From Symbiodinium natans (taxonomy: Eukaryota; Sar; Dinophyceae; Suessiales; Symbiodiniaceae), in contig CAJNDS010002087.1 in the NCBI GenBank assembly GCA_905221605.1, positions 383,001-447,000 of the forward strand: 64,000 nt of DNA, read 5' to 3'. Position 1 is the first letter of the stretch. Each line of letters starts with the position of its first letter. Positions 37,320-48,749 of this stretch are shown here, piece after piece. Made by a program: the position numbers and the translations under genes. The notes below the pieces were generated by a model. It searched no databases. It was not told the DNA's origin and was given only the letters and a program-made list of their open reading frames with translations.

Positions 37320-38445
37320 GATGCTTTAGGACACAAGCCTAAGCACTCGAGTGGTATGGGAGTTTCGGGTTTAGGGTTTAAGGCTTATGGGAGTTTAGGG
37401 TTGAGCAGTCAGCAATTCAGGGAGACATTTTGGGGTTTTGGGGTTGTTTCCGGTTCAGAGACTCGTTTGGTTGTATGGCCTGTGACCCTGAACCCTAAGT
37501 GGCGAAATCGCCAACCCAGAGCCCTTGAACTACCCGTAGATCCCTTGCCTGCGCAGCCCGATATACCAGCCCAAAATCCGAGCTTGTGAAGGGCCTTCTG
37601 GGCCCCAGTGTGGAGCGAGGCCCAGCCAGGAAAGCCCCAAACCCCCAGAGCTCTGCAAGGTTGGAGCCAACGCAGGGAGCAGCGCATCAGCCACGGCCTC
37701 GTGGTCTCAGAGAAACTCTCGGCTCTTTCTGAGAGACCCACCCGATCCCAACCTGCCTGGCAGGTGGCCAAAAAAGCCGTGAGCATAACTTCGCTTTCCG
37801 GTGTTACTCTGCGCTGATGTAAGGGCCTGGTGTTGTTTGCGAGTGCTACCTTCTTGTGGGAGTAGAAGGGGACAACCGATGCCAGGACGCTTTGTCAGCC
37901 TTCACTGGTGTAGGGGTCAACTTCGGGGCGCACAGTGGGTTTGTCCCCTGGCTGAGGCCCTACAAGCAGCGGCACTGCTTGACCTCAACCCCCCATGCTT
38001 TTTCTTGTGGGCCCATGGACCCTGCCCGGCCGAGGCGCCGAGCAGCAGGCCCAACAGGTCAAGCAGCTGCCACACGCTCAGCTGCGCTTGGGGCTTTAGG
38101 GGGCGACGGGCGGACTGAGAAAGCAAAGGGCTATAGGGTTCAGGGACTTGAGGGTTTGCGGGACCGAAAAGCCTACCCCCAAATCCCTACATAAGCCGTC
38201 CCCAGCTCCAAATTCCAGAAAGATGAGAAAGGAACCTTCCCTGCAGCACCAAAGAATCCTCAAGTTCGACCTGAGCTCAAATGACGAGTTCTTCCCCTAG
38301 CAGGCGCAGAGAGAGGAGTCCCTGCTTAAGTCTACGAACCGCTCTCTGCTGCAAAATTAGAGAGAATCCCCACACACACACAAGCCCATGTTTTCAATAC
38401 CCCAAACCCCAAGCCCAAAAACACCCCACAAAAAGCCGAGCTCAG
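37320..38445. other. no firm gene
   Basis: Telomere-like words occur near 37360-37400 and 37490. A frame near 37860-37980 encodes a moderately plausible segment (DALSAFTGVGVNFG), but no domain or clear exon edges were established. Confidence 0.4.
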
Positions 38446-38513
38446 GGCGCACTGCACCTTCAAGCCGCAGATCAACAAGGCCTCCGAGACCATGGGCCGC
38501 CGCGCCGAGGCTG
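38446..38513 (+). CDS. candidate exon with FxPxIN motif
   Basis: After CCCCAAACCCC-type repeats and an acceptor (GAGCTCAG), 22 codons include CTFKPQINKASETMG. The F-x-P-x-I-N-x-x-S pattern occurs in several protist proteins. The exon ends at GT, directly followed by about 12 T and about 25 G. The rest of the gene was not found. Confidence 0.35.
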
Positions 38514-38518
38514 TTTTT

Positions 38519-38549
<31 letters not shown>

Positions 38550-38556
38550 GGGGGGC
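38514..38556. repeat. poly-T then poly-G tract
   Basis: About a dozen T followed by about 25 G at the start of the presumed intron. The length is likely unstable or mis-assembled. Confidence 0.85.
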
Positions 38557-38575
38557 TTCCGAAAAATTCGGGAAA

Positions 38576-38679
38576 TATAGGGGTCGGAAGAATTACTAAT
38601 AGTGTTCCCTTATGGGTTCCCCTTTGTAAATCTACTATAATGGCCCCCTAAAACCCTATTCGAATCATTCAGGCCCCTT
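38576..38679. mobile_element. MITE family B, copy 1
   Basis: Starts TATAGGGGTCGGAAGAATTA and ends ATCATTCAGGCCCCT, with internal CTACTATAATGGCCCCC. It shares both ends and the interior with copies at 53402 and 57394. Confidence 0.75.
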
Positions 38680-38854
38680 TCTTACCTTTTTTGGGGGTTT
38701 CCTCATACAGGGGATTATGCTAGATTGGGGGGGTACATAGGGGCACCCTTATTTTTTGGAAAATACCCACCTGGCTTTTGTAGGGGCTTTGGGATCCTAT
38801 TAGGGTTTTTGGGGATTGGGTTCTTCAGGATGCTTTTGAGGTTTGGGTGTCAGG

Positions 38855-38955
38855 GTTAGGGTTTTAGGGTTTAGGGTTTAGGGTTTATAGGGTTTAGGGT
38901 TTAGGGTTTAGGGTTTAGTTTTGAGGGTTTAGGGTTCAGGGTTTTAGGCCAGAAC
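38855..38955. repeat. TTTAGGG telomere-like array
   Basis: GGGTTTAGGG repeats in + orientation with a few variants. This is one of the two best-preserved interstitial arrays in the window. Confidence 0.9.
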
Positions 38956-39014
38956 CCGGCACAAGAAACACGTCGAGGGTAGGTGCGCTCCTTGTTGAGA
39001 CAGGGCCTCCGCAG

Positions 39015-39120
39015 TTGGCATGTTTCCTCTTATGCTAACTTAACCGTCCTTAATAGGCATTATAGTAGGGGGTACCATGGTCCCTATTAAGGACTGTTAG
39101 CACAAGGGGGAACATCCCAA
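39015..39120. mobile_element. MITE family A, copy 3
   Basis: TTGGCATGTTTCCTCTTATG at the left pairs with GCACAAGGGGGAACATCCCA at the right, and CCGTCCTTAATAGG with CCTATTAAGGACTG inside. It lies about 190 bases upstream of the SGNH gene start. No clear target duplication. Confidence 0.75.
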
Positions 39121-39310
39121 AAAAAGCAACGGCCTTAGACTTTGGGATTGCTTTTGCTCTAATCGAACATCGCACCTTGTGGCTGTTCACATGGCGGTAT
39201 CGCCAAGGGCAAAGGAAAGTGAGCAAAGGACAATGAACCACACTGAGCTACAATGAGCTGCAATCGCTAGCCGTGTAGTTGCAATCTTATTCTTACACTC
39301 CTCTTCAGCA

Positions 39311-40387
39311 ATGGCTGTGGTCGGGCATCTCAGTGAGAGCGAGACCGAAACGACAGAGGACTCGACCTCGATGCTGGGCAGCTTCGAGCCCCGCATCCGG
39401 CGCGCTGCCCCGCAGCAAGTCCGGATGGTGCCGGCGGGGCCGTTCTATGCTACCTATCATGGGCATGATGCTGGCTATTTGGAGGTATTGCTGGATGGTC
39501 TGCTGGCCCTTCACCCTCAGGGCGCCACGATCTATTTGGCTGGCGACTCCTCACTGGACAACAAAACCTGGCTTTTCAATCAGGGGGCTGCAGCGGAGCG
39601 ATGGCGTCCAGCAGGGTCCCATGCTCCAGCCGTGAATGGGTATGAGCGGCTGCTGCAGCCTCCTAGAATGGTCTGCGACGTGACCTTCTGGATGAACCAA
39701 CTGCTGTGCGACATGCGCTCCCCAGCGTTTACGATCAACACGGCTATTGAAGCGACGACTCTGGCAAGCCGAGTGGGTGGTGTGCAGTTCTGCTGCTTTC
39801 CATCTGTTTGCTGTGGACTCTTTGAGCAAGAGCAGCTGATCCGTGATCGGATCCGGCCATGCGACATGTTGGTGATCTCTGTGGGTGGCAACGACGTTGC
39901 CCTGGCCCCTTCCATCTTCACAGTGCTGGCCATGGTCCTATTAATGCTGACCCCGTGGCCGTTCCTGTTCTGGTTCCATCCTGCCGTGGCATACTTCATC
40001 GGCATGTACAAGTACCAGGTACAATGCTATATTGAGCGGCTCACACACAGAACGCGCCCATCAAAGATAGGGGTTTGCATGATCTACAACCCCGACGAAC
40101 GCAACGGCACGTCGTGGGCTAATATGGCCTTGTGCATGCTATGCTACACCTGCTTTCCGGGCATGCTTCAGAGACGCTTGAGGTTAGTGTTCGAGCTGGC
40201 GCACTGCACCATCCAGGTGCCAGGCTCGGAGGTTGTTCCCATTCACTTGGCTGATGCGTTGGACGGCCTCTGCACCGAGGACTACCACCAGCGCGTTGAG
40301 CCAAGCGTGATCGGTGGCCAGAAGATGGCCCGGCTCATCCTCCATCGATTGGGATGGCGCTGCGCAGACCAGTTGAGCTCAGCCTGA
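39311..40387 (+). CDS. intronless SGNH/GDSL hydrolase-like protein
   Basis: A single 358-codon frame. The ATG directly follows CTTCAGCA, a likely trans-splicing or intron acceptor. SGNH blocks are visible: YLAGDSSLDNK with the candidate nucleophile Ser80, VISVGGNDVA (Gly193, Asn194), and a C-terminal TEDYHQRVEPS with Asp324 and His326 as candidate charge-relay residues. This suggests an esterase or lipase-like hydrolase; the substrate is unknown. A hydrophobic stretch (about 204-229) inside the domain may be a membrane helix or buried core. The lack of introns contrasts with the neighbouring genes and would fit a retrocopy. The frame is intact, with GC-rich codon use. Confidence 0.8.
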   Translation: MAVVGHLSESETETTEDSTSMLGSFEPRIRRAAPQQVRMVPAGPFYATYHGHDAGYLEVLLDGLLALHPQGATIYLAGDSSLDNKTWLFNQGAAAERWRPAGSHAPAVNGYERLLQPPRMVCDVTFWMNQLLCDMRSPAFTINTAIEATTLASRVGGVQFCCFPSVCCGLFEQEQLIRDRIRPCDMLVISVGGNDVALAPSIFTVLAMVLLMLTPWPFLFWFHPAVAYFIGMYKYQVQCYIERLTHRTRPSKIGVCMIYNPDERNGTSWANMALCMLCYTCFPGMLQRRLRLVFELAHCTIQVPGSEVVPIHLADALDGLCTEDYHQRVEPSVIGGQKMARLILHRLGWRCADQLSSA

Positions 40388-42180
40388 CTCCCGCCTGCAT
40401 GGTGCGAAAAATAGAAGTACTGCAACTGCAGGCATTGCCTGACTGCACCTGGCACTCCATTCATTGTTTAGTGTGGAAATGGTGATCCTGTTTGCGCACC
40501 GGCATGTAGGAGAGTTGATGTAAGAGAAGTCGTACTGGCCCGCACTGAGTCCGAGCTGCAACTCGGCATTGGGTACCTAAGCTTGTGGTGGCCCGAGGAG
40601 TGTTAGCTGTCTTTCGGGGAGGGTGTTCGAGCATCTTGTAGCCCAAAGTGCTGATTCCTTTCCTTAGAATCTTCTGGACCTTGTCGTGTGGGAGTGTGCG
40701 AGGAAGCGCTTTATTTACAGGCTTATAAGGTTGAGGGGATTCCTGGGAGGCGATCAGCTTTCGCAGTGGCTGTCGCCCGGGCCCCGGCTGGCTCCACGTG
40801 ACCATGCGCAGATCCTGAAATGTCGGAATAGGGTTTGGGTTTAAGGTTGGGAGAAAAGGGTTGATTATCTGATCAATTCCTCACGGTGTGCTGGCCCGGT
40901 AGCTGGGTTGAGCCATCTGGACAGCGAAGCTTGTAGGGTTTCCAGGATTCCAGTTTTCAGGCCCATGACACAGTGCCGTCGTGAACGAAGTTGTGTCCGC
41001 GAACTCCTCTTTGGTAAAGTCTAGCTAGGTCCTGGAATGCTACAGGCCAAGTTTTTGTGGGATCTCGCTTCGTTTCGTTGATGGTAGCATTCCCTCAGCG
41101 GTTTTACTTGTGAGGGGCCTGGAGGAATTGAGGATCACCTTCGTTTGTTGTTCTTTCGGGTGTTCCGTGAAACGATTGGCTGGACATTGCCAGGTTGACG
41201 TTGCCATGTTGAATTGAAGGATCTGCGTGGACTTAGCAACGCGCACATGTCTGAACAGAAAAGCCGTCAAACAAATGCCCCAGCTAGGCAGGCGGTAAGA
41301 ACGCGCACGATGCCGAACAACAGGAATCTGGCTGTCCCAACCCCCCCCCCCGCCCCAACAAAAAATCAACAAACAACTTATACTCCAAACCCTTTGTTTT
41401 TGAAACTACTTGCCGACTGTAAACCCAGGTCCTGCGTCCTCGTCTGCGAAGGAGCGTGCAGTCACTGTTTCTTGAAAGTCTGGGGTTCAAAAGGGCTAGC
41501 TGCACCGCCGAGAGTATTTTGCCGGCACCAAGAAGGCTGCATCACGCGAACCAAATGGTCAATGCCATGCCTTTGGGGAGCATGACGTCCTGGGCTGCGT
41601 CGATCCCCACACCCTAGGGTTTTTAGAGTTTAGGGTTTATAAGGGTTGAAGGGTTTAAGGGTTATCAGGGCGCCATATCAACTGCCTGATCTGCACTCCA
41701 AGAGCAAGTCTGTGGGTTATGTTTTGGGAGGGAGGGTCGTGCGCTGCATGTGCCTTGAGGCCTTGAGGCATCTTGAGGCGCAAGAAGCGTAGAATCCCAA
41801 GCAACTCTCTGGCGCGGGCCCAGCCAAACCAAAGCTCTTGGCGGCCCGAACCCACAAGCGCAGTTTCCGTGGTGAAAAAGCCTTCTGTGCACTAGAAGCC
41901 GTCATGGGAGGCTCGCCGGCCCTCGGCCAGCGCAACAGATTCTGCAGGGCGTTTGCCTTGGAATGAGTGCTGAGCGCTGTAAGGCCCTGGCCAGAAACCA
42001 AAACTGCTGCCTGGGCGTCGCGTTTAGGATAGTGCCAGGGGTGCAGCATGTGCGGGTTAGGATGAGGAGGGACAAAGATGAGCGCTCAAGCTTTAGTGGC
42101 AACCCGCCCGCCGCACCCTTCTGAGGCTTGAAGGGCAACATAAACCTGCAATGAACCAAGCTCTAAAGAAAGCAGAAAGG
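40388..42180. other. no recognisable gene
   Basis: The 3' flank of the SGNH gene, then unassigned sequence with a C run at 41340-41352 and scattered TTTAGGG words near 41620-41660. Confidence 0.5.
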
Positions 42181-42184
42181 AAGG

Positions 42185-42375
42185 AGAGAGAGAGAGAGAG
42201 AGTGAGACCCCGTAGAAGTAGAAGTAGAAGTAGAAGTAGAAGTAGAAGAAGAATAAGAATAAGAATCAGAAGAAGAAGAAGAAGAAGAAGAAGAAGAATA
42301 AGAAGAAGAGAGACGTACAAGAAGAAGAAGAATAAGAAGAAAAAGAAGAATAAGAAGAAGAAGAAGAAAGAGAGT
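42185..42375. repeat. GA and AGA microsatellites
   Basis: A GAGA run, then AGAAGT and AGAAGA/AATAAGA triplets. Open frames of Arg/Lys or Leu are by-products. Confidence 0.9.
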
Positions 42376-42439
42376 CGTACCCGTCGTACCCTTTCTTCTC
42401 TTGTTGCTTGAGGCCTCTGCCTCGCTTGGATTTCCTCTA

Positions 42440-43665
42440 TTTTGTATTTCGTAGTGAGATCTCGGGCCTCTCGGAACCTTACACATGTAAGCCCCGATGA
42501 GAAAGATCTCTTAGTGACCTGCAGTGAGTCGAAGCCGAGCCTCAGGCCCACCGATGGCGCAGCCAAGGGGGCACCTGTCTCCTTCGAGGACTTTGCCCGG
42601 AAGCCCAATGCCAACGCCGGGTATAGATGGGCAAGAGTTATTGCTCAGCGCCCTGTATGTGCGCAGTGGTGCCTTTGCAAGGGGCGTGATCTCATGGTCA
42701 CCTGCAGGAGTGCCCACGAAGCAACCTGTGCCCATGGGCCTACGGCCCGTAGAGCCCACCCCCAGCATGGAGCCCAAAAAGCCCCAGGTCAAGCAGCGCA
42801 GTGTCGGGGACAAGGGCCCAGCAGCATCAGGTGGCGCTCTTGAACTCTTGCTTCTTGGTTCCTTGGAGAGGGAGGTTGGAGAAGTTGTAGGTGGCCTCTA
42901 GTCAGCAAAAGCTGCTGCGCCGATTGAGACGCAAGGCAGGCCCTTCGAAATGCTTCCAAGCCCGAAGATGCCCACAAGGCCCATCTAGGCCGCATTCAGT
43001 GGGCGCCTGCGCCTCAGTTACGATTTTTCGGGCTTGGAGTTGGGTCCGGGGTGATGGGGAAGGGATCAGGGTTTCGGGATGCTCGAATGCCCTGGAATCC
43101 GGAACCCTAGACGACTCCTACGCTGACCCTCACACCCGGCCGAATACGTATCACGAGCACGTAGACTTTGCAAAGTACCCGTAGCTGATGCCCTTAAGCT
43201 TTTGCGACTCGAAAGACCTTGCATCACAGCTACCGCTGCGCCCGAGATTTTTTCGCAGCCGCTGGATTTCAGGGCGCCATGATGGAAGTCCAGGGACCGT
43301 TCGCCACCAGCCTCCTGCGGGCGCCTCCGCGGACGTTTCCCAGCTCTGGCCAAGTCCGTGCACCTGAGCGCCCCAGCAGCCAGGACTCCTCCATTAAAAA
43401 CCCTTTTCGTTTCTTTTTCTAGGATTTGGGTTCTGAACTGGTTCCACCAAAAGGGTTCCCTGTCTTCACTGGCTGTGTGGCCGTGGAGCCTAGGAAGGAG
43501 CCCCCGGGCCTTAGCCTTGGGGCTCCTGGCTGCCTACAGACACCGGGGCCGGCGCTGCGCGCGCACTGCGCCTCGGCTCATCTTGTGATCCCACCCTGGT
43601 ATGATGGTATGATGGAAGACGCTTCTTGTGTTCAGTGTTTACGGCCAGCGCTGCCAGTGGTCTAG
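42440..43665 (+). CDS. candidate exons of an unidentified gene
   Basis: Several short segments look coding on the + strand: one near 42560-42620 (APVSFEDFARKPN), one near 42700-42830 (VPTKQPVPMGLRPVEPTP and EPKKPQVKQRSVGDKG), and one after TTTTTCTAG at 43423 (GSELVPPKGFPVFTG). They could be upstream exons of the DUF1825-like gene or a separate gene. I could not connect them with consistent phases. Confidence 0.25.
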
Positions 43666-43949
43666 GCTTCAAGCATGTTCCAGTATATTCATAAGAAGTA
43701 AATGTAGGGGGGCTTCATTCTGTGGGATCTAGGCTCTGGAGCCCGACGAGGATGGCGGGAGCGAGGCGAGTGCCCCCAGTTCAGCCTGCATCACACCCAT
43801 CGGACCCTTCTGTCCGTACCGATCTTCCGCGTGCGCCTGGGACAGTGAGCTCCTTACCTGCATGGTTTATCGGCCTAAATTCCTCGGGTTCTTTCGATGG
43901 AGCAAAACCGTTGTGTTGCAAGGCTGCGCAGCTAAGGCTTAGCAAAGGC

Positions 43950-46900
43950 ATGAGCGACCTCACCAAGGACTCGCCAGAGTTCGCAGTGGAGATGGGAAGG
44001 ATGCAGCTCGACGTGCAGATGGGCCGCGAGCCGGATGCCCAGCGAATGGGCCAACTGGCCGACAAGCTGGAGCAGTCCTACGAGAAGTGGAGCCTAAGTG
44101 CTACTTGAGTGGGCCCCCACCACAGGCTGATAAAGAGTTGTGTTCAGCAAGAGATAAGTGGAATGTATGCGACTCCGCTTCGCAAAGCCCGAGAAGGTGT
44201 TGAAGGGCGGGCGGTGCAGTCTTCGAACATCCAACACAGCCCCAGTGTCGAAAGCCAAAGCCAAACCAACGGACAACGACCGGGGCTGTTTAATTGATAC
44301 GTCATAAGAATTAGCGCCGGAAATCTGCGATCAAGCCCCTGGACAATCCTGGGTTTAGGGCCGATAGGGTTCAGGGTGGGTTCGACGTGTCTGGAAGATT
44401 CTGCGAATTTATTGAATCGTAGGTTCGGGCACTGGGCACTGCAAAACGAAGGAACGGCCTGATGGCAAGGCTTCGCCTCAGTAGCGACTTCCAAAGCCGC
44501 GAGTACTTCAAGCTCACCATGAGCCACCTGGATGGCCGCAGCATGGAAGATCTGGGGAAGATGGTGAAGCGACCTGGGTGCTAACAATTATACATGTCCG
44601 TATGTGTGTCTGCGCGTGCTTCGCTTTTCTAGGTTACGCCCCTAGGCGCGGATGCAAACATGTTGAGTTTAGGGCGGGGGTTAGAATACGGTTCGAAGGT
44701 AACCAAGTAACCTATCTCCTGATGACTGCGAAGGTATCAGATCGACTGCATGCGGGCTGTTGCTACTGGCGGCCTCATCCCACCAATGCCAGCGGGTGTG
44801 GACATGACACCACCCAAGGAAGTGAAGCAGAACAAAGAGTTGCAGCGTAGATGGGCTCCTGAGGTCGCTAAACCGTATTTCGAGGCTCGCTTTCGTGACA
44901 GCTCTCTTAACACTGTTTCCTTCAAACAGACGTCTCAATGCACTTCCCCTCCCCAGGTCACACTCAACCATGCGAACATGAGTCTCGTTAGCTGCGAAGC
45001 CTAATTCTGAGCTTCCACGCCAAAGCCACCTTCGAGTACGACCATGCTAAGACTGGGGTTTCAAAAGCTTCGCAGGAAGGTTTGCCCTCAGCGGCCGCCG
45101 CCCCCCCGAGCATGACGGCAGAGCCCTTTGACAGCTCGGCCTTCACAAACGACGTGGTCAAGGACGTGGTTGGTTTCGGGCTTAGGGTTTCGGAGGCGAG
45201 TAGCCCCAGAAGCTGTTGCAAGAGCATTGGCTCAAAGTGCAGAGGGCCCAGGGCTGTCGGAGTCCTCAGACCCATACAGAGGAGAACCCTAAACCATAAA
45301 CCCTACAACGCTAAACCGCATTGTATGGTGAACATCCAGGTGATGCCTGGGAGACAGATGCAGGCATGAGTACTGCAGCCTTTGATGCTACGTCACACTG
45401 CACCGGGCGGGGAGACTGGCTCTGGCGTAACCCTCATGGGTAGTCGGTTTCTCTCCCCCCCATAGTGAGTTTCCCTGACGAGTTTGCATTTCCATCGCGA
45501 ATTGGTAGAAGAGGTTGCGGAGTAATAGTTTGATCCGGCGATGTCCCAGATTGTTCCCTGCGGAGTGGCTCCTTGAAGGGTCGGCGAGGCGCGTGTCAGC
45601 AAAAAAAGAATCTAAACCCCAAACCCGTTCGGAAAAAGGAGCCCAAACCGCAAAACCTTGGGGCTCAGTGCGTGAATGCTGCTTTGATGAAGGGAAGCAC
45701 TTCCGGAGCTCCTGAAACAGCTCAACCCTGAGGAGGAGTATGCGGCACTATGTCGGGACCACCGGCAGGTGCCGGCTGAAAGCCCCCGCCCTGGGCACGT
45801 GAACCTTAATAGGCTACGAAGTATATGTCCGTAGAGACTTCAAAAACCCAAAGGGGTCGCTGACCGTAAAACCCTGAGCGCCCAAGGCCCTTAGCATTTC
45901 ACCCTTGGAAGCCCCTAAGCCTTGAATCCAGGTGATAAACATGGGCGAGTCCTATGGCAACTTCGACCCGCTTGGGAAGATTGCTTTCCTAGACCAGCTG
46001 GAGAAGATCGAGGAGGGGAAGGGAGGTGAATGGGGATTGGGAGTTGAATGGGTCGCTTTAGGCTTAGGGTTTGGAGGTTTTGGAGTTTTTGGAGTTTAGC
46101 CTGGGTTCTAAAGGGTTGGAGAGGCCCCCTAAACCCTGAACAGTGCGCCATGTTATGGAGATTGGGGCCTCGAGATCTGAGCGATGAAGCGCCCCAAAGC
46201 CCAAGCCCTTCCCACAGGAGTGGTCGAGCTGTGCTGGCCAAGCGATTCCCTAAGCTCCCTAAACCCTCTAAGTCCCTCTAAGTCCTGTAAACCCTGAATT
46301 TGGGTGGAGGAGCGCTGGGACATCTTCTTCGGGCGCTTGGGCCTCCTCGGGGCCCTGAGTCCGGAGTACAAGGTCTGAGGGTTACAAGGGCTTAGGGGTT
46401 TACAAGGCTCAAGGATGCTCAGGGGTTTCGAGGCTCTCCGGTGTTGTTTTCGGGTTTTAGTGCTGGCACTTCATGGTCGGCCTGAAGCTGTAAAGGTAAA
46501 AATTGTCTTCATGCCAACACCATCCCCCAAGACTTGCTGTTTCGTTTGCCATGCCTCGCTGTTCGGGGTCTTTTGGTTGATGACGGCAGCCTTGGCGGGA
46601 GGGCGGTGTTGCCTATCGCAGGAGCAGAGCGAAGAGTTCCTGAGTTCCATGGGCCTTTCCGGCTCCCAGCTTCGCTGGCTGCACAAGGAAGGCCTTGGCT
46701 TCAGGGTGCAGGTTCAGGGATGAAATCTAGTCTTGTTATCTTTCAGATTGCAGAGCTCAGGGTAGAGTTTGAGTGGGGGGTTGGGGCGTTGGGGTCTGGA
46801 AAGATGATCGGTTCGGGGTTAAGGGGGTTGTGGGTTTTTTTGGCTTCGTACTGCTGAAGAAATGGGGCTTGTCGGATCTAGGGACTGGGTGGGTTTGGTT

Positions 46901-47148
46901 TGCAGAAGAACCGGGTCGCATGTTGAGTGGTCTGCTGCTGCAGGTCTGCTAGACTGAAGCAGTAGCAGCCGCTGGCACAATGCAAAGGAGTTGCTGGCAG
47001 TGAGTTTGAGGTTGGTGGATTTGGTACCCTAAACCCCCAAACCCCAAAACCCTAAACCTAAAGCTTTCTGAGGTTCCGGAAGCTCCTCCGCAAGGCGCAC
47101 CAGCAGATGCGCGAGGACGCGGAGCAAGAGCGGACCCTCAACCCCTGA
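43950..47148 (+). CDS. tandem DUF1825-like helical protein, nine exons
   Basis: Exons: 43950-44089, 44452-44563, 44741-44863, 45076-45165, 45709-45768, 45932-46012, 46310-46372, 46622-46687 and 47083-47148. Phases agree and the sum is 801 nt (266 aa plus stop) if the ATG at 43950 is the start; an upstream exon is possible. The second half has GESYGNFDPLGKIAFLDQLE and ERWDIFFGRLGLL, matching my memory of the cyanobacterial/plastid DUF1825 pattern. The first half repeats it (LEQSYEKWNGLMARLRLSSD), with the W-to-R spacing conserved. Function is unknown; a plastid role is only a guess. Donors are GA for introns 1, 6 and 8 and GT for the rest. Telomere-like motifs occur in most introns. Confidence 0.75.
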
Positions 47149-47149
47149 G

Positions 47150-47745
47150 GGGCCTCGCGGTTTCGGGTTAAGGGTTTCGGGCGTAGGGTAGTGGCCCCAG
47201 CTGATGCTCTGAGTCCGGGTGCCAAAAGAAGGGTTTATGAAGGCTAGCTGGTTCGGGGTTAAATCGGATGCGATGTCACGAGCTTGAGGGCTAGGGCAGG
47301 TTGTGAAGATCACAGAGCCCAAGCTCTTAAGACTAGACAGCCTTCCATTGTTCTTCAAGGGTTCAACTCGTAACTTTGGCTAGCAGCCGCCGACACGCAG
47401 AAGCCTTCGACGCAAAAAAGCCTGCCGGCCTGCGTTGGTTGGGAATATCGCGTAAGGTTGCAGGCTCTTGGCACCTTTCTTAGGCCTCTGTGTTGGTGGT
47501 GATCTAAAGGTGTTGACGGTTGGACATAGGGGTGGAGTCCCTGGGCTTCGCCGACTCAGGCACACAAACTGACACGGAGGATAGGCTGAGGCCTAGAAGC
47601 ATCAGACTTACCGTGTTGTTTGTTGTGACCCCCCCCCCCCTCCGCCCCCGCAACAACACCTAAAGCCTCCAAGCCCTAGAACTTTCAACTTCGTTGGCCT
47701 CGAAACTCGAATGAATCCGATCTACTGGAATGACGCCTTCGGGGG
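47150..47745. other. no recognisable gene
   Basis: Unassigned sequence with TTTCGGG and TTTAGGG-like words and a C run at 47629-47641. Confidence 0.5.
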
Positions 47746-47749
47746 ACAA

Positions 47750-48395
47750 TCGAGAGAGAGAGAGAGAGAGAGACCCTCCTAAGCAGGGAGAAGAAGAAGA
47801 GACAGAGAGAGAGAGAGAGAGAGAGACTTCGCTGTGTAGAAGAAGAAGAGGACTTCGCTGAGCAGCAGAAGAAGAAGAAGAAGAAGAAGAAGAAGAAGAA
47901 GAAGAAGAAGAAGAAGAAGAAGAAGAAGAAGAAGAAGAAGAAGAAGAAGAAGAAGAAGAAGAAGAAGAAGAAGAAGAAGAAGAGACAAACTGCCCGAGCT
48001 GTTGGGCGTTTTCTCACCCACAGACTCTGTGGAGCACGCCCCTCGGGGCAGGACGGAAGGAAGAAAAAAAGCAAGGAAGGAAGGGAAGGAAGGGAAGGGA
48101 AGGAAGGGAAGGAAGGGAAGGAAGGGAAGGAAGGGAAGGAAGGGAAGGAAGGGAAGGAAGGGAAGGAAGGGAAGGAAGGGAAGGAAGGGAAAGGAAGGGA
48201 AAGGAAGGGGAAGGAAGGGAAGGAAGGGGAAGGAAGGGGAAGGAAGGGGAAGGAAGGGAGGGAAGGGAGGGAAGGGAGGGAAGGGAGGGAAGGGAAGGGA
48301 AGGGGAAGGAAGGGAGGGAAGGGAGGGAAGGGAGGGAAGGGAGGGAAGGGAAGGGAAGGGGAAGGAAGGGAGGGAAGGGAAGGAAGGGAAACTGC
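47750..48395. repeat. (GA)n, (GAA)n and (GGAAG)n microsatellites
   Basis: GA runs at 47753-47826, a GAA run of about 38 units at 47868-47984, and GGAAG/GGGAAG repeats at 48055-48392. The frames they hold open are not genes. Confidence 0.95.
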
Positions 48396-48599
48396 TCCTC
48401 ATGATCTATAAATGCGTGTTTTGCCCCAGCGAGAGTTTGCTTTCAGCCAAAGGCGCGCTCGGCGTGGGAACCCCACCCTCCATGCCCGGCAGAAGAGCAA
48501 GTGCGAGAGCAAGAGAGATTTTGAGGAAGGAGACGCGCGAGAGAGAGAGAATCGGTCCAGTGCTTTCCTCTCCTCCAACCAAACCGACCTGAGCCCCCC

Positions 48600-48745
48600 G
48601 AATACCGGGGCGGGCGAGAACGCCCGGGGGTTCGCCCCCATGCCCCCAAGAAAGAAAGAAAGAAAGACAGAAAGCTAGATAGGCGAAGACGCCCGGGGGT
48701 TCGCCCCCACGCCCCCAGAAAGAAAGAAAGCTAGATAGATACACC
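48600..48745. repeat. imperfect tandem repeat with CGCCCGGGGGTTCGCCCC
   Basis: Two copies of a segment containing CGCCCGGGGGTTCGCCCC, CGCCCCC and an AAGAAAG run ending in GCTAGATAG. The GC core is self-complementary. Confidence 0.75.
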
Positions 48746-48749
48746 GTAG

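Noticed and set aside
48002-48592. Gly/Lys/Arg-rich frame of 196 codons
   Set aside because: Runs through the GGAAG microsatellite with no recognisable domain.
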